The translations under genes were made by a program, and so were the position numbers. From Agitococcus sp. (lineage in GTDB: Bacteria; Pseudomonadota; Gammaproteobacteria; Pseudomonadales; Moraxellaceae), in contig JAUSLJ010000008.1 of assembly GCA_030646715.1 (NCBI GenBank), positions 248,001-312,000 of the forward strand: a DNA stretch of 64,000 nucleotides. The letters run 5' to 3'. Every line of letters starts with the position of its first letter. Positions within the stretch are counted from its first letter, which is position 1. Positions 53,052 to 64,000 of the stretch are shown here, in pieces. The notes under the pieces are model-generated. The model did no database searches and was not told the origin of the DNA. It was given only the letters and a program-made list of their open reading frames with translations.

Positions 53052-55117
53052 TGAGCAAAACTTTATCACTGTTTGACCCTGCACTGGTAAAACCAGCCTT
53101 GGTTGATGCTTTCAAAAAACTATCGCCACGTAGCCAATGGCGGAATCCTGTGATGTTTGTCGTCTATATTGGCAGCATCCTCACCACAGCATTATGCGCC
53201 CAAGCCTTTACTGGCCAAGGTGATGCACCAGCCCTCTTTATTCTCGGTGTCAGTGTCTGGCTATGGTTTACCGTACTGTTTGCCAACTTTGCCGAAGCAC
53301 TGGCGGAAGGCCGTAGCAAAGCACAAGCCGCCTCATTACGTGATTTGAAAAAAGCAACGTGGGCAAAAAAACTGCACGCGCCTTATCACTTAGGCAGCGA
53401 AATACATACTGTTCCCGCCCATGAATTGCGTAAAGAAGATATCGTCTTAGTGGAAGCTGGCGATATGATTCCCGTGGATGGCGAAGTCATTGAAGGCGTT
53501 GCTTCCGTCGATGAATCGGCCATTACGGGTGAGTCTGCCCCCGTCATTCGCGAGTCGGGCGGTGATTTTAGCTCAGTAACGGGCGGCACACGGGTGTTGT
53601 CAGACTGGATTATTATGCGTGTTAACGTCAATCCCGGTGAAACCTTTATTGACCGTATGATTGCTATGGTGGAAGGCGCAAAACGGCAAAAAACCCCCAA
53701 TGAAATCGCACTCACGATTTTATTAGTGGCCTTAACCATCGTCTTTTTATTGGCTACTGTGACCCTGTTACCTTTCTCCCTATTTAGCGTCAATGTTGCT
53801 CATGCCAAAGAAGCAGTCAGCATTACTGTATTGGTTGCCTTGCTCGTCTGTTTAATCCCTACCACCATTGCAGGTTTATTATCAGCGATTGGTGTCGCAG
53901 GCATGAGTCGGATGATGCAAGCGAATGTCATTGCTACCTCGGGTCGTGCTGTCGAGGCGGCAGGTGACGTTGATGTGCTGTTGCTGGATAAAACAGGCAC
54001 TATTACCTTGGGTAATCGTCAAGCGTCAGTCTTTTTACCTGCAAATGGTGTGACTGAAGCAGAGTTAGCCGATGCCGCACAATTATCCTCGCTCGCTGAC
54101 GAAACGCCCGAAGGCCGTAGTATCGTTATTCTTGCCAAACAGCAATTTAATATTCGTGAACGTGATATCAAAACGCTAGATGCTCATTTTATCCCCTTCA
54201 CCGCACAAACACGGATGAGCGGCGTTAATTTGGGCAATCGTGAAATCCGCAAAGGCTCGACTGAGGCAATACGTCGTTATTTGGCAAACAATGGCGTGAA
54301 CTTTCCCGAAAGTCTGCAACAAAGAATTGATGAAGTGGCCCGTCGCGGCAGTACGCCTTTAGTCGTGGCAGAAAAAACACGAGTATTGGGCGTGATTGAA
54401 CTGAAAGACATCGTCAAAGGGGGTATTAAAGAGCGTTTTGCTGAATTACGGCAAATGGGCATTACTACGGTGATGATTACGGGCGACAACCATCTCACTG
54501 CTGCCGCCATTGCTGCCGAAGCAGGTGTCGATGACTTTTTAGCCGAAGCCACACCCGAAGACAAACTGGCTCTGATTCGTAAATATCAAGCCGAAGGCAA
54601 AATGGTGGCTATGACAGGTGACGGCACCAACGATGCCCCTGCATTAGCTCAAGCTGATGTTGCCGTCGCGATGAACAGTGGAACACAAGCCGCCAAAGAA
54701 GCAGGCAATATGGTTGATTTGGACTCTAATCCCACCAAGTTGATTGAGATTGTCGAAACAGGCAAACAAATGTTGATGACGCGTGGTTCGTTAACGACGT
54801 TTAGTATTGCCAATGACATCGCCAAATACTTTGCCATTATTCCTGCGGCGTTTGCCAGTACCTACCCTCAACTTAACGCGTTGAATGTCATGGGCTTACA
54901 TAGTCCAGCGTCAGCGATTTTATCGGCGGTGATTTTTAATGCCTTGATTATCATTGTGCTGATTCCATTAGCCTTGCAAGGTGTTCCTTATCGTGCGGTG
55001 GGCGCGGCTGAATTATTGCGCCGTAATTTATTGATTTATGGACTTGGTGGCATTGTTGCGCCGTTTGTTGGCATCAAAATAATTGATTGGCTATTAGTCG
55101 TCATGCACTTGGTTTAA
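53051..55117 (+). CDS. kdpB: Potassium-transporting ATPase subunit KdpB
   Basis: The product is 688 residues. It is a P-type ATPase: [20 protein letters not shown] (actuator, TGES), [20 protein letters not shown] with the phosphorylated Asp in DKTGT, and [20 protein letters not shown] (GDGxNDxP). [20 protein letters not shown] is the membrane PTT motif. It hydrolyses ATP to drive K+ uptake through KdpA. Confidence 0.97.
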   Translation: MSKTLSLFDPALVKPALVDAFKKLSPRSQWRNPVMFVVYIGSILTTALCAQAFTGQGDAPALFILGVSVWLWFTVLFANFAEALAEGRSKAQAASLRDLKKATWAKKLHAPYHLGSEIHTVPAHELRKEDIVLVEAGDMIPVDGEVIEGVASVDESAITGESAPVIRESGGDFSSVTGGTRVLSDWIIMRVNVNPGETFIDRMIAMVEGAKRQKTPNEIALTILLVALTIVFLLATVTLLPFSLFSVNVAHAKEAVSITVLVALLVCLIPTTIAGLLSAIGVAGMSRMMQANVIATSGRAVEAAGDVDVLLLDKTGTITLGNRQASVFLPANGVTEAELADAAQLSSLADETPEGRSIVILAKQQFNIRERDIKTLDAHFIPFTAQTRMSGVNLGNREIRKGSTEAIRRYLANNGVNFPESLQQRIDEVARRGSTPLVVAEKTRVLGVIELKDIVKGGIKERFAELRQMGITTVMITGDNHLTAAAIAAEAGVDDFLAEATPEDKLALIRKYQAEGKMVAMTGDGTNDAPALAQADVAVAMNSGTQAAKEAGNMVDLDSNPTKLIEIVETGKQMLMTRGSLTTFSIANDIAKYFAIIPAAFASTYPQLNALNVMGLHSPASAILSAVIFNALIIIVLIPLALQGVPYRAVGAAELLRRNLLIYGLGGIVAPFVGIKIIDWLLVVMHLV

Positions 55118-55130
55118 GGTGGAGAAGATC

Positions 55131-55733
55131 ATGAACGCATTTTTACAACCATTACGCCCAGCTCTGGTGTTATTCGCTGGTCTGACCTTAATCACAGGTG
55201 TGGCCTATCCTTTACTGACAACGGGCATTGGCCAAGTCCTGTTTCCACAACAAGTGTCAGGCTCATTGATAACAGAAAACGGTAAAGTGATTGGCTCTGC
55301 CCTCATTGGCCAAAGTTTTACTGAGCCAAAGTACTTCTGGGGGCGACCATCAGCAACAGGCCCTACTCCTTATAATGCAGGGGCTTCTAGTGGCTCTAAT
55401 CTAGGGCCATTAAACCCCGCGCTGGCTACCGCCGTGAGCGAAAGAGTTACAGCGCTACGCCAACTCGACCCAAGCAACTCGGACGCGGTGCCTGTTGATT
55501 TAGTCACTGCCTCTGCCAGTGGTTTAGACCCAGACATCAGCCCTGCGGCCGCGTATTATCAGGCCGCACGGATTGCCCGTTTACGACAATTGTCGTTAGC
55601 ACAGGTAAACACCTTGATTGCAGCTCATATCGAAGGGCGACAATTTGCTATCCTAGGCGAAGCTCGCGTTAATGTCTTATTGTTGAATATCGCTCTTGAT
55701 AAGCTGGAGTCCGCGCATGGACAACCGTCCTAA
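55131..55733 (+). CDS. kdpC: Potassium-transporting ATPase subunit KdpC
   Basis: The product is 200 residues from the ATG at 55131 with GGAG 7 nt before it. An N-terminal helix ([20 protein letters not shown]) is followed by [34 protein letters not shown] and [20 protein letters not shown], all conserved in KdpC. It helps ATP binding by KdpB. The end overlaps kdpD by 17 bases. Confidence 0.96.
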   Translation: MNAFLQPLRPALVLFAGLTLITGVAYPLLTTGIGQVLFPQQVSGSLITENGKVIGSALIGQSFTEPKYFWGRPSATGPTPYNAGASSGSNLGPLNPALATAVSERVTALRQLDPSNSDAVPVDLVTASASGLDPDISPAAAYYQAARIARLRQLSLAQVNTLIAAHIEGRQFAILGEARVNVLLLNIALDKLESAHGQPS

Positions 55734-58419
55734 TCCTGATGCCCTGTTAGAAAAAGTGCAGCGTGACGAAGCACAAGCACGACGTGGCCAACTAAAAATC
55801 TTTTTTGGCAGTTGTGCGGGCGTAGGCAAAACCTGCGCCATGTTGCAGGCCGCACGCCAACAACAGCAAAAAGGCGTAGATGTGGTGGTTGGTTTACTAG
55901 AGACACATGGGCGTGTCGAAACGGCTCAACTGCTGACAGGGCTGGATTTACTGCCAACACAAGCGGTTAACTATCAGGGACGATTGCTCGCCGAATTCGA
56001 TTTGGATGCTGCCTTGGCACGCAAACCTGCGCTCATACTGGTGGATGAACTGGCACACTCCAATTTGCCCAGTTGCCGCCACCCCAAACGCTGGCAGGAT
56101 ATTGACGAACTGCTGGCGGCAGGCATCAATGTTTATAGCACTGTTAACGTGCAACATTTGGAAAGCCTAAATGATATTGTCGGCCAAATTACGGGCATTC
56201 GTGTCCGTGAAACCATTCCCGATAAAGTCTTTGATGGTGCCGATGATATTGTACTGGTTGATTTACCGCCCGATGAACTCATCCAACGCTTAAAGGAAGG
56301 CAAAGTTTATCTGCCCGAGCAAGCAAACCGTGCCAGTCGTAACTTCTTTCGTAAAGGCAATTTAATTGCCCTGCGAGAGTTGGCACTAAGGCGCACAGCG
56401 GACAGAGTCGATGCGCAGATGCGTTATTATCGGCAAGACCAAGCCATTTATCATGTCTGGCAAGCCAAAGAACGCTTACTGGTGGGTATTAACTGTCATG
56501 CTAGTAGCGAAAATATGGTGCGTGCCGCCGCCCGCCTCGCCGCCAGTTTACGTGCTGACTGGCTCGTGGCGTATGTAGAAACCCCTGCCGAGCAATCACT
56601 GACAGCGCAACAACAAGACCAGTTGTTAAAAACGCAAAAACTGGCGCAAGAACTGGGGGCAGAAACCGTATCGCTGTCTGGGCAAAATCGCGCTGAGACC
56701 TTATTGGCTTATGCTCAAACCCGTAATGTCTCTAAATTAGTGTTGGGTAAAAGTCATGTTCACGGTTGGCAACGTCTATGGAAACAAGCTCTCGCTACTG
56801 AAATTCATCAACGAGCAAACAACGAAATTGACCTGTATTTAATTGGCAAAAATACACCAGAAACTAAAACTAATCTTCGTCAACAATCACAACAAACATC
56901 ACCGACAAGCGCAACAACATCACTGGCTAACTACGGTTGGGCAGCCGCGATTTGCGGAGTTGTGACACTAGCGACGGCGGGTTTAATTCAGGTATTTGAC
57001 CTTGCCAATATCATCATGCTCTATTTATTGGCTGTGGTACTTATAACCATCCGTTTAGGCAAAGGTGCAGGTATTTTTGCCTCATTCTTTAGTGTCGCCG
57101 CCTTTGACTTTTTCTTTGTTGCTCCGCGCTTATCTTTTAGTGTTTCTGATACGCAATATCTTTTCACTTTTGCCGTGATGTTGGTCGTAGCCTTAATTAT
57201 TAGCAACCTCACCGCTCGGTTACGTTATCAAGCCGAAATTGCCACCTACCGCGAACAACGAACCGCCAGTCTGTATGCCATTGCCAAAGAGTTAGCCAGC
57301 TCTCTCACGACCGAAAGTATTATTGATATTAGTCATGAACATTTAGACCCTTTATTTCAAGCAAAAACCTATCTGCTACTGCCTGATTTGACGGATAAAA
57401 TCATCTGTCCTGCTACCGCCACCACCACGATTTCTAACTTAGATAGCGGGATTGCTCAATGGGTTTATGATCACCAACAAGCAGCAGGTATCGGTACAAA
57501 CACGCTACCCGCTAGTCCGTTGTTATACTTGCCGTTAAAAGCCCCCATGCGCACACGCGGGGTCTTGATATTACAGCCTTCACAAGCCCAACTATTACGC
57601 CAACCAGAACAACAACGGCTACTTGACACTTTTGCTTCTCAAATTGCCTTAGCGTTGGAACGCGTGCATTTTGTTGATGTTGCGCGTGATGCACTGGTAA
57701 ATATGGAAGGTGAACGCTTACGCAACTCCTTACTATCGACTATTTCCCATGATTTACGCACACCCTTAACCTCGTTGATAGCAATGGCAAGTTTGCTAGA
57801 AAAAAATCTCCATCAACCAAAAGACGCTTTAGAAATCACCCGTTATATTCAGCAACAAGCCCTACGCATGAATCAATTAATTACCAACTTATTAGATATG
57901 GCGCGCTTGCAAACAGGTGGCGTGACCTTAAACCGTCAATGGCACGCGATTGAAGAAACGATTGGTAGTGCCATACATGCCTGTCAGCCCTCCTTAGATC
58001 ATCATATTATCCGTACTGAGGTTCCTCCAGAATTGCCTCTGGTCTTGTTTGATGCCATTTTAATTGAACGAGTGCTGTGTAATTTGCTCGAAAATGCCTG
58101 TAAATACAGCCCTGTACAGAGCATCATTACCATTACCGCACACATGGATGAGCAGCAATTAGTGGTGAGTGTTAAAGATAACGGTGCGGGTTTACCCACT
58201 GGTATGGAAGATAAAATTTTTGCCAAGTTTACCCGTGGCGATAAAGAGTCAGCGCAAACAGGTGTGGGTTTAGGTTTAGCGATTTGTCAGGCGATCATTG
58301 ACGCACATCATGGTAGTATTAAAGCAACAAATATCGACACAGGTGGGGCTTGTTTTACCTTCACCTTGCCTGCCAGTGAACCACCACCCTTAACGGCGGA
58401 AGAACCCGAAGATCCATAG
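55717..58419 (+). CDS. kdpD: Sensor histidine kinase KdpD
   Basis: The product is 900 residues. The N-terminal KdpD domain has [20 protein letters not shown] (Walker A) and [14 protein letters not shown]-like domain follows (residues about 250-375). Four membrane helices lie at 405-505. A GAF-like region follows, then His[22 protein letters not shown] with the phosphorylated His, and the ATPase boxes [15 protein letters not shown] and [10 protein letters not shown]. It senses low potassium or turgor and phosphorylates KdpE. Start ATG 55717 has GGAG 8 nt upstream. Confidence 0.95.
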   Translation: MDNRPNPDALLEKVQRDEAQARRGQLKIFFGSCAGVGKTCAMLQAARQQQQKGVDVVVGLLETHGRVETAQLLTGLDLLPTQAVNYQGRLLAEFDLDAALARKPALILVDELAHSNLPSCRHPKRWQDIDELLAAGINVYSTVNVQHLESLNDIVGQITGIRVRETIPDKVFDGADDIVLVDLPPDELIQRLKEGKVYLPEQANRASRNFFRKGNLIALRELALRRTADRVDAQMRYYRQDQAIYHVWQAKERLLVGINCHASSENMVRAAARLAASLRADWLVAYVETPAEQSLTAQQQDQLLKTQKLAQELGAETVSLSGQNRAETLLAYAQTRNVSKLVLGKSHVHGWQRLWKQALATEIHQRANNEIDLYLIGKNTPETKTNLRQQSQQTSPTSATTSLANYGWAAAICGVVTLATAGLIQVFDLANIIMLYLLAVVLITIRLGKGAGIFASFFSVAAFDFFFVAPRLSFSVSDTQYLFTFAVMLVVALIISNLTARLRYQAEIATYREQRTASLYAIAKELASSLTTESIIDISHEHLDPLFQAKTYLLLPDLTDKIICPATATTTISNLDSGIAQWVYDHQQAAGIGTNTLPASPLLYLPLKAPMRTRGVLILQPSQAQLLRQPEQQRLLDTFASQIALALERVHFVDVARDALVNMEGERLRNSLLSTISHDLRTPLTSLIAMASLLEKNLHQPKDALEITRYIQQQALRMNQLITNLLDMARLQTGGVTLNRQWHAIEETIGSAIHACQPSLDHHIIRTEVPPELPLVLFDAILIERVLCNLLENACKYSPVQSIITITAHMDEQQLVVSVKDNGAGLPTGMEDKIFAKFTRGDKESAQTGVGLGLAICQAIIDAHHGSIKATNIDTGGACFTFTLPASEPPPLTAEEPEDP

Positions 58420-58420
58420 C

Positions 58421-59119
58421 ATGATGACCAACTCTCCCCCTGTACAAATAGTCATTATTGAAGATGAAAAACAAATTCGTCATTTTCTCTACAGCGCATT
58501 AACAGCCGATGGTTTTCAAGTGTATGAAGCCGAAAATGGTCAACGGGGGTTGATCGACTGCGCGACGCGTAAGCCCGATTTAGTGATTTTAGATTTGGGC
58601 TTACCCGACATAGATGGTATCTCGGTGATTGAACAATTGCGAAGCTGGAGTCAAATCCCGATTATCGTGCTCTCTGCCCGCAGTCAAGAAGCTGAAAAAG
58701 TCGCCGCGCTGGATGCAGGTGCGGACGATTATTTAACCAAACCTTTTGGCCTAAGTGAACTACAAGCGCGAATTCGTGCCCATCTACGCCGCCATGAACC
58801 ACAACAGGAAACCACTGATTGTAATATTCATTTTGGTGATGTTGATATTGATGTCAGTCAACGTCTGGTTTTACGTCAGCAACAAGCCATTCATCTCACG
58901 CCGATTGAATATCGTCTATTATTAACACTGATTCGTCATGCGGGTAAAGTGATGACTCATCGCCAATTATTACAAGCGGTATGGGGGCCAAATCACACCG
59001 AAAGTGGTCACTATTTACGCATTTATATGGGGCATTTACGGCAAAAGCTGGAAATCACCCCTGCCCAACCGAAGCATTTTTTAACCGAAACTGGGGTTGG
59101 TTATCGTTTTGTGCTGTAG
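58421..59119 (+). CDS. kdpE: Response regulator KdpE
   Basis: The product is 232 residues. The receiver has VIIEDEKQIRHFLYSALTAD, PDLVILDLGLPDIDGI with the phosphoacceptor Asp, and the later DDYLTKPFG Lys. The OmpR-type winged helix is LTPIEYRLLLTLIRHAGKVM, then THRQLLQAVWG and TETGVGYRFVL. It follows kdpD by one base and would bind the promoter box before kdpF. Confidence 0.96.
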   Translation: MMTNSPPVQIVIIEDEKQIRHFLYSALTADGFQVYEAENGQRGLIDCATRKPDLVILDLGLPDIDGISVIEQLRSWSQIPIIVLSARSQEAEKVAALDAGADDYLTKPFGLSELQARIRAHLRRHEPQQETTDCNIHFGDVDIDVSQRLVLRQQQAIHLTPIEYRLLLTLIRHAGKVMTHRQLLQAVWGPNHTESGHYLRIYMGHLRQKLEITPAQPKHFLTETGVGYRFVL

Positions 59120-59228
59120 CATTGCTCACTCAAACTCTGCACGCTCCCTATCTCCGAGTGCCTTGTAAAAATTTTTTGACAGAATTCGCCCGTTAAATAA
59201 GTACATAAACGTAAGTTTGTTTGTATTT

Positions 59229-59327
59229 CCGTTCACACTGAGCCTGTCATGCTTCGTCAGGCTCAGTGTGAACGGATAAGAACCAACCGCTCGCCCTGAG
59301 CTTGTCGAAGGGTGGTTCGACAGGCTC
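59229..59327. repeat. Inverted repeats in the gap after kdpE
   Basis: A perfect 18-bp inverted repeat (CCGTTCACACTGAGCCTG at 59229-59246 and its complement at 59258-59275) is followed by a second one (GAGCTTGTCGAA / TTCGACAGGCTC, 59298-59327). They share the core GAGCCTGTC. Such elements form repeat families in gammaproteobacteria. The 429-base gap between 59120 and 59548 holds nothing else I can name apart from AT-rich sequence before the next gene. Confidence 0.75.
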
Positions 59328-59548
59328 ACCATAAACGGTGAAGCTTTTGTTTGGGTACTTAACTAGAATTCGGCTTGATTTTCTTATCCTTCAAGGGGTT
59401 GAGCCTGTTTTAACATCAGCATGTTATCTACTTCTTATTGAGTCAAAAAAATATATACACCATTTACATATCCAGCCCCCATTTTTATAAAAACTTTACA
59501 AGCTGGCGATTATATTTGTCACATCATCATGACAAATAGAGGTTATAT

Positions 59549-59998
59549 ATGAATTGCGCAGCCCAAACCCAACCAGCTCGTATGTCACGTTCATCTAAAC
59601 CACGACCTAAACGCGCACGAACATTACCCGCCTTTGCACTTTACACGTCCAACATGGTCAATAAAACATCAACAACACCCCATGCACTCAACTTATCCTT
59701 CCTGACTTTTGCCAATACCCACAAGCCAAGTTGTGCTACTACTGCACCACGCGCTCTGTCTGTGACTCACGATTTACTGATGAATATTACTATTGAGGTC
59801 AACTTCGTTAGTCAGCTCAAACAATTAGTGATGGAAGCCTGTGGTGATTTAGCCGCATGTATTCGTATGCAGCCCATTGCACGCACAACAAAAATGAGAA
59901 TCTCGTTTAGTCTGAGCAAACCAGCCATTGATTTGATTATGCATACCGTCATGTGCGGTTTGCCAAGTGCTGAATTTGGCCGTATTACCACTGCATAA
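59549..59998 (+). CDS. Protein of unknown function next to dapA
   Basis: The product is 149 residues. The first 65 residues are basic, Ser/Thr-rich and probably disordered (RMSRSSKPRPKRARTLPAFA). The second half is folded (HDLLMNITIEVNFVSQLKQL, then ACIRMQPIARTTKMRISFSL) and ends MCGLPSAEFGRITTA. GAGG stands 8 nt before the ATG. dapA follows after 18 bases on the same strand. Family not recognised. Confidence 0.65.
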   Translation: MNCAAQTQPARMSRSSKPRPKRARTLPAFALYTSNMVNKTSTTPHALNLSFLTFANTHKPSCATTAPRALSVTHDLLMNITIEVNFVSQLKQLVMEACGDLAACIRMQPIARTTKMRISFSLSKPAIDLIMHTVMCGLPSAEFGRITTA

Positions 59999-60016
59999 TT
60001 TAACAGGCTATCTTTT

Positions 60017-60937
60017 ATGAACTCTGCAACAGCAATGCCGAGCTTTAATGGCATATGGATTCCTTTGGTCACGCCTTTTCGTGGTGGCGTTATTGATATT
60101 GATGCCGCTCAACGTCTAGCTGTTAGGCTGGTCGATAAAGGCATACAAGGTCTTGTTGTCTGCGGGACAACAGGCGAAGCCGCACTGCTGGACGATGACG
60201 AACAGGCAACCATTTTATATGCTGTGCAGGAGGCTGTTGGCTTAAGTTGCCCTGTGGTCATGGGGTTAAGTGGTAGCGATACGCGCGCCATGACAAAAAA
60301 AGTGGCTCGTTTTGACCAAACTGGCGTGGCGGGTTTTCTTATTTCTCCCCCGTCGTATGTCCGTCCGTCACAGCAAGGTATGATCATGCACTTTCTGGCA
60401 CTCGCCGCAGCGACTGAGCGCCCAATTATACTATATGATATTCCCGCTAGAACGGGGGTTGAGCTGGAGTTGGCAACGGTGATGACACTGGCAACAGACC
60501 CTCAGTTTGTCGCCATTAAAAAATGCGGCGGCCATTTGTCGAAGATGGCGGAACTCGTTAATCAAACCCCGTTAAATGTATTATCTGGTGATGATAGCTT
60601 GCTGTTCGCTACATTATGTCTGGGTGGGCATGGTGCTATTTCTGCGGCTGCACATATCCGCCCCGATTTGTTTGTCCAAGTATTCCAATTGGTGCAAGCT
60701 GGACAGATTGAGCAAGCGCGAACGCTATTTAATGCTTTGCTACCGTTAATCAAACTGTTGTTTAGTGAGCCAAATCCTGCGCCTGTAAAAGCCGCACTGG
60801 CGTTACAGGGACACATTCAAGAGGAGTTGCGGCTACCCATGTTACCCATGTTACCCATGAGCTCGGAAGGTAAAGACAAATTGATGGTCGTGCTAGATCA
60901 GGTGATGGCTTTGCCTGTATGGTCACAAAAAAGCTAA
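60017..60937 (+). CDS. dapA: 4-hydroxy-tetrahydrodipicolinate synthase
   Basis: The product is 306 residues. GIWIPLVTPFRGGVIDIDAA, GLVVCGTTGEAALLDDDE (GTTGE), ILYDIPARTGVELEL with the Tyr of the catalytic triad, and FVAIKKCGGHLSKMAELV with the Schiff-base Lys. It condenses pyruvate with aspartate semialdehyde in lysine and diaminopimelate synthesis. Near the C-terminus a 9-bp tandem repeat (ATGTTACCC) gives PMLPMLPM. No recognisable dap partner lies beside it. A hairpin (AGCCGC/GCGGCT, 60989-61005) follows. Confidence 0.92.
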   Translation: MNSATAMPSFNGIWIPLVTPFRGGVIDIDAAQRLAVRLVDKGIQGLVVCGTTGEAALLDDDEQATILYAVQEAVGLSCPVVMGLSGSDTRAMTKKVARFDQTGVAGFLISPPSYVRPSQQGMIMHFLALAAATERPIILYDIPARTGVELELATVMTLATDPQFVAIKKCGGHLSKMAELVNQTPLNVLSGDDSLLFATLCLGGHGAISAAAHIRPDLFVQVFQLVQAGQIEQARTLFNALLPLIKLLFSEPNPAPVKAALALQGHIQEELRLPMLPMLPMSSEGKDKLMVVLDQVMALPVWSQKS

Positions 60938-61143
60938 GAACTCAGGACTTCCGCATCGCACCGCGATTAATGCGTTTTGTGAGCATAAAGCCGCCTAAAG
61001 CGGCTGAAATGCAAATAAATAAACAATAACCGCGTAAGTCCTAAACTAAGAAATTACTGAGGTAAAAGGGGCAAATATAAGCCCACTCAAAGACGACAAT
61101 TCCTTTATCCTGTCTCAATAAATCGGGCAAAACTCCTGTATAA

Positions 61144-61269
61144 TTGACCAAATTTTTTGCCCTTAACGAACTTGAGGCACGTATTCCTGCTCATTTACGT
61201 CGTCATAAACCACAACAAAAAGCCATCAACTCACATCATATTCATTGTGGCGAAATTGATATTTTTTAA
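61144..61269 (+). pseudogene. Fragment of a kdpE-like response regulator gene
   Basis: The frame reads LTKFFALNELEARIPAHLRR, then HKPQQKAINSHHIHCGEIDI, and stops. It aligns with KdpE of this window (LTKPFGLSELQARIRAHLRR, then HEPQQETTDCNIHFGDVDID) at the end of the receiver and the linker. There is no start, no receiver core and no DNA-binding domain. It is a decayed piece of a kdpE copy about 2.4 kb from the intact gene. The rest of the 359-base gap (60938-61296) holds only the dapA hairpin. Confidence 0.82.
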
Positions 61270-61296
61270 TCCATTTCATAACGCTCTGGTCACCTT

Positions 61297-61767
61297 ATGA
61301 ATAACGCACCCACTGCCACAGCTTTTCTTAGCCCCACGTCCTTACGCAGTCGCGCCTTGGCGATGTTGGCACGCCGCGAACACAGCCAATTTGAATTACG
61401 GCAAAAACTCGCTGAATTGGGTGGCGAAAGCTCTGTTATCGACACCATTCTTCATGAGTTTAGTACGGAGAATTGGCAAAACGACCGACGCTTTACCGAG
61501 GTTTTTATTCGTTATTCTGCTCGTAAAGGGCAAGGCGCACTGAATATTCGCCAAGAATTAAAACAACGTGGGATTACTGATAAAGAAATGGTGGAAGAAT
61601 TACTGGCAGATCATGATTGGTTTGACTTGGCACAACAAACGCGCAGCAAAAAATTTGGCGAAGAATTTCCCACAGAACGCAAAGAACAAGCGCGACAATT
61701 ACGCTTTTTACAATATCGCGGTTTTAGCAGCGAACAATGCTGGGCGGCGTTAAAAAATAGCGATTAA
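61297..61767 (+). CDS. recX: Regulatory protein RecX
   Basis: The product is 156 residues, normal for RecX. SLRSRALAMLARREHSQFEL, then RQKLAELGG, and NDRRFTEVFIRYSARKGQGA, then LNIRQELKQRGI, are the three-helix repeats of the family, and RQLRFLQYRGFSSEQCWAAL ends it. RecX limits RecA filament growth. recA is not next to it here, unlike the usual recA-recX order; alaS follows, as is common. Confidence 0.93.
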   Translation: MNNAPTATAFLSPTSLRSRALAMLARREHSQFELRQKLAELGGESSVIDTILHEFSTENWQNDRRFTEVFIRYSARKGQGALNIRQELKQRGITDKEMVEELLADHDWFDLAQQTRSKKFGEEFPTERKEQARQLRFLQYRGFSSEQCWAALKNSD

Positions 61768-61894
61768 AGCCAATTTAACATATCATTTTTGTTGACTATT
61801 GCCATTTTTGTACATAACAGACTAGCCCCCACGCCATAACCCGTTATAATCTCGCCCCTTAAATCCAAAACTCATTACTCGCCACGGAGTTGCC

Positions 61895-64000
61895 ATGCAC
61901 AGCAGTGCCGACATTCGCGAAGCATTTCTACAGTTTTTTGAAGCCAAAGGTCACACCCGTGTTGCTTCCAGCTCACTCATTCCCGCGAATGACCCGACGC
62001 TGTTGTTTACCAACGCTGGCATGAACCAATTCAAAGACTGTTTTCTAGGTTTAGATAAACGTGCTTATACCCGTGCTGTCAGCTCACAAAAATGTGTGCG
62101 CGCAGGCGGCAAACATAACGACTTAGATAATGTCGGTTATACCGCACGTCATCACACCTTTTTTGAAATGTTGGGCAACTTTAGTTTTGGTGATTATTTC
62201 AAACGTGATGCCATTGCTTATGCTTGGGAGTTTCTCACTTCGCCAGCATGGTTAAACATTCCTCAAGACAAATTATGGGTCACGGTTTACGCCACCGACG
62301 ACGAAGCTTATAACCTGTGGAAAGATGAAGTCGGCGTTCCTGCCGAACGCATTATTCGTATTGGTGACAACAAAGGCGCACCCTACGCGTCCGACAATTT
62401 TTGGGCAATGGGCGATACAGGTCCTTGCGGTCCTTGCACCGAAATTTTTTACGATCATGGCGCGGATATTTGGGGCGGTGTTCCGGGAAGTGCCGAAGAA
62501 GATGGCGATCGTTATATCGAAATTTGGAATAACGTCTTTATGCAGTTCAACCGTACGGCTGACGGGGTTTTACATCCGCTACCTGCGCCGTCAGTTGATA
62601 CAGGTATGGGCTTAGAACGTATTAGCGCCGTGATGCAACACGTTCATAGCAACTACGAAATCGACCTCTTTCAACATCTACTGCAAGCCGCTGCCGATGC
62701 CATTGGCTGTACTAACGAACAACAAGCCTCCTTAAAAGTAGTGGCTGACCATGCGCGTTCGTGTAGCTTTTTGATTGCCGATGGTGTTGTTCCTAGCAAC
62801 GAAGGCCGTGGTTATGTGCTACGCCGAATCATTCGTCGTGCTTGCCGTCATGGTAATAAACTGGGCGCAAATGAACCGTTTTTCTACAAAATGGTGGCAG
62901 CCTTGGCACAAGTGATGGGCGCAGCGTTCCCCGAATTAGTCGAACGCCAAGCACTGATTGCCAAAGTATTAAAACGTGAAGAAGAACAATTTGCCCGTAC
63001 CTTAGTGCAAGGCTTAAGAATTCTTGAGCAAGATTTAGTGGGATTGCAAGGCAATACTATTGCTGGTGACGTGGTTTTCAAACTTTACGACACCTACGGC
63101 TTCCCAATGGATTTAACGGCGGATATCGCCCGTGAACGTGATTTAACGGTCGATGAAGCTGGCTTTCATGTATGCATGGAAGAACAACGCGAACGCTCAC
63201 AAAAAGCGGGTAAATTCAAAGTCGATTATAATGCCGTCATGAAAGTTGACTCAGAAACCGTATTTACGGGTTATGAAGCCACTCAAGGCGAAGGCAAAGT
63301 CATCGCCCTGTTTATGGGTGAAGATGCGGTAACTCATGTCAATGAAGGCACGCCTGCGGTTGTTGTCCTCAATCAAACGCCATTTTATGCGGAATCAGGC
63401 GGACAAGTTGGTGATTGCGGCGTATTGACCGTCGGTCATACCCGTTTTGAAGTGCGTGATACTACCAAAGTGGGAAGTGCATTTTTACATCACGGCATCG
63501 TCACCGAAGGCCAATTATTAATTAATGATGTCGTTTCAGCGCAAGTAGATGCCCGCATTCGTCATAATACCTCGCGCAATCACTCCGCCACTCACTTACT
63601 TCATGCCGCATTACGCCAAGTATTAGGCACACACGTTCAGCAAAAAGGCTCATTAGTCTGCGCCGATTATTTACGTTTTGACTTCTCGCACACCGAAGCC
63701 GTTTCAGCCGAACAAATGGCGGAAATTGAAGCGATTGTGAATAGCCAAATTTTGGCTAACACTCCTGTCAATACCGACATTACCGACATTGATACCGCTA
63801 GAAATAAAGGTGCAATGGCCTTGTTTGGCGAAAAATATGGCGACACGGTGCGTGTATTAAGCATGGGACAAGATAACTTTTCTGTCGAACTGTGCGGTGG
63901 TATTCACGTAAACCGTACAGGTGATATTGGCCTACTAAAAATCACTAGTGAAGGCGGTATTGCCGCAGGTGTCCGTCGTATTGAAGGGCAAACAGGCACA
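61895..64000 (+). CDS. alaS: Alanyl-tRNA synthetase (3' end outside window)
   Basis: The ATG at 61895 follows GGAG by 6 nt. [20 protein letters not shown], then [37 protein letters not shown] and [20 protein letters not shown] are the class II aminoacylation core. The editing domain begins near [20 protein letters not shown] (HxxxH), with [13 protein letters not shown] supplying further zinc ligands. About 702 of the usual 870-880 residues are inside the window. It charges tRNA-Ala. Confidence 0.97.
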   Translation, partial: MHSSADIREAFLQFFEAKGHTRVASSSLIPANDPTLLFTNAGMNQFKDCFLGLDKRAYTRAVSSQKCVRAGGKHNDLDNVGYTARHHTFFEMLGNFSFGDYFKRDAIAYAWEFLTSPAWLNIPQDKLWVTVYATDDEAYNLWKDEVGVPAERIIRIGDNKGAPYASDNFWAMGDTGPCGPCTEIFYDHGADIWGGVPGSAEEDGDRYIEIWNNVFMQFNRTADGVLHPLPAPSVDTGMGLERISAVMQHVHSNYEIDLFQHLLQAAADAIGCTNEQQASLKVVADHARSCSFLIADGVVPSNEGRGYVLRRIIRRACRHGNKLGANEPFFYKMVAALAQVMGAAFPELVERQALIAKVLKREEEQFARTLVQGLRILEQDLVGLQGNTIAGDVVFKLYDTYGFPMDLTADIARERDLTVDEAGFHVCMEEQRERSQKAGKFKVDYNAVMKVDSETVFTGYEATQGEGKVIALFMGEDAVTHVNEGTPAVVVLNQTPFYAESGGQVGDCGVLTVGHTRFEVRDTTKVGSAFLHHGIVTEGQLLINDVVSAQVDARIRHNTSRNHSATHLLHAALRQVLGTHVQQKGSLVCADYLRFDFSHTEAVSAEQMAEIEAIVNSQILANTPVNTDITDIDTARNKGAMALFGEKYGDTVRVLSMGQDNFSVELCGGIHVNRTGDIGLLKITSEGGIAAGVRRIEGQTGT

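Overview
The window joins the larger part of a lambdoid-type prophage (1 to about 28383) to a stretch of gammaproteobacterial chromosome (about 29.2-64 kb). The host looks like a gammaproteobacterium of moderate GC: leuS-lptE-holA, tamA-tamB, recX-alaS and a kdpFABCDE operon all read as full-length gammaproteobacterial genes. I cannot name the genus from sequence alone.

Prophage. The layout mirrors lambda. A CI-like S24 repressor (19122-19769) and a Cro-like protein (18814-19038) flank an operator region, and a second operator region lies at 21790-21839. Both carry TTTAG-N4-CTAAA palindromes. Leftward from Cro (minus strand) come a ribbon-helix-helix protein, a small membrane protein, a long non-coding stretch, a tRNA-Met, a regulator, a C5 DNA methyltransferase, a DUF1376/DnaT-like replication protein, an adenine methyltransferase, small genes, a possible late regulator, the cassette array described below, tandem terminators, two holins, the terminase pair, portal, scaffold, a CsrA-like small protein and the major capsid protein, which runs off the left edge. 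Rightward from the second operator come small genes, a RecA-like ATPase, a DnaQ-type exonuclease, accessory genes and an excisionase-like HTH protein, ending at a displaced 3' piece of tRNA-Asn (28338-28383). Between the two operators, in the position of lambda rexAB, sit a DUF6932-like nucleotidyltransferase-fold protein and a 333-residue partner of unknown function.

Most striking is 8079-11056. Seven small phage-type genes are each separated by imperfect palindromes of about 50-125 bp that begin with RYYYAAC and end with GTTRRRY. These are the hallmarks of integron attC sites. The block is a cluster of integron cassettes without a visible integron integrase, placed inside a prophage between the regulatory genes and the lysis genes. 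The right-hand arms match the attC right-hand consensus on the plus strand, while every cassette gene is on the minus strand, so the genes appear antiparallel to their recombination sites and parallel to phage transcription.

Between the prophage end and the chromosome is a remnant of a second element (28349-29099). It holds an HTH-type protein, a small membrane protein and a PriCT_2 primase fragment cut off at the tRNA-Asn att site.

Chromosome. In order: a frameshifted TIGR01777-family epimerase; a two-gene secreted protein/lipoprotein unit of different base composition; a DUF218 protein; leuS, lptE, holA and a small membrane protein; an LCMT-like methyltransferase; an alpha/beta-hydrolase-PilZ fusion; tamB and tamA; an MFS-PlsC fusion; an FMN reductase; a frameshifted DUF4279 protein; a pirin; kdpFABCDE with a KdpE-box-like promoter; a small unknown gene; dapA; a kdpE-derived gene fragment; recX (without an adjacent recA); and alaS, cut by the right edge.
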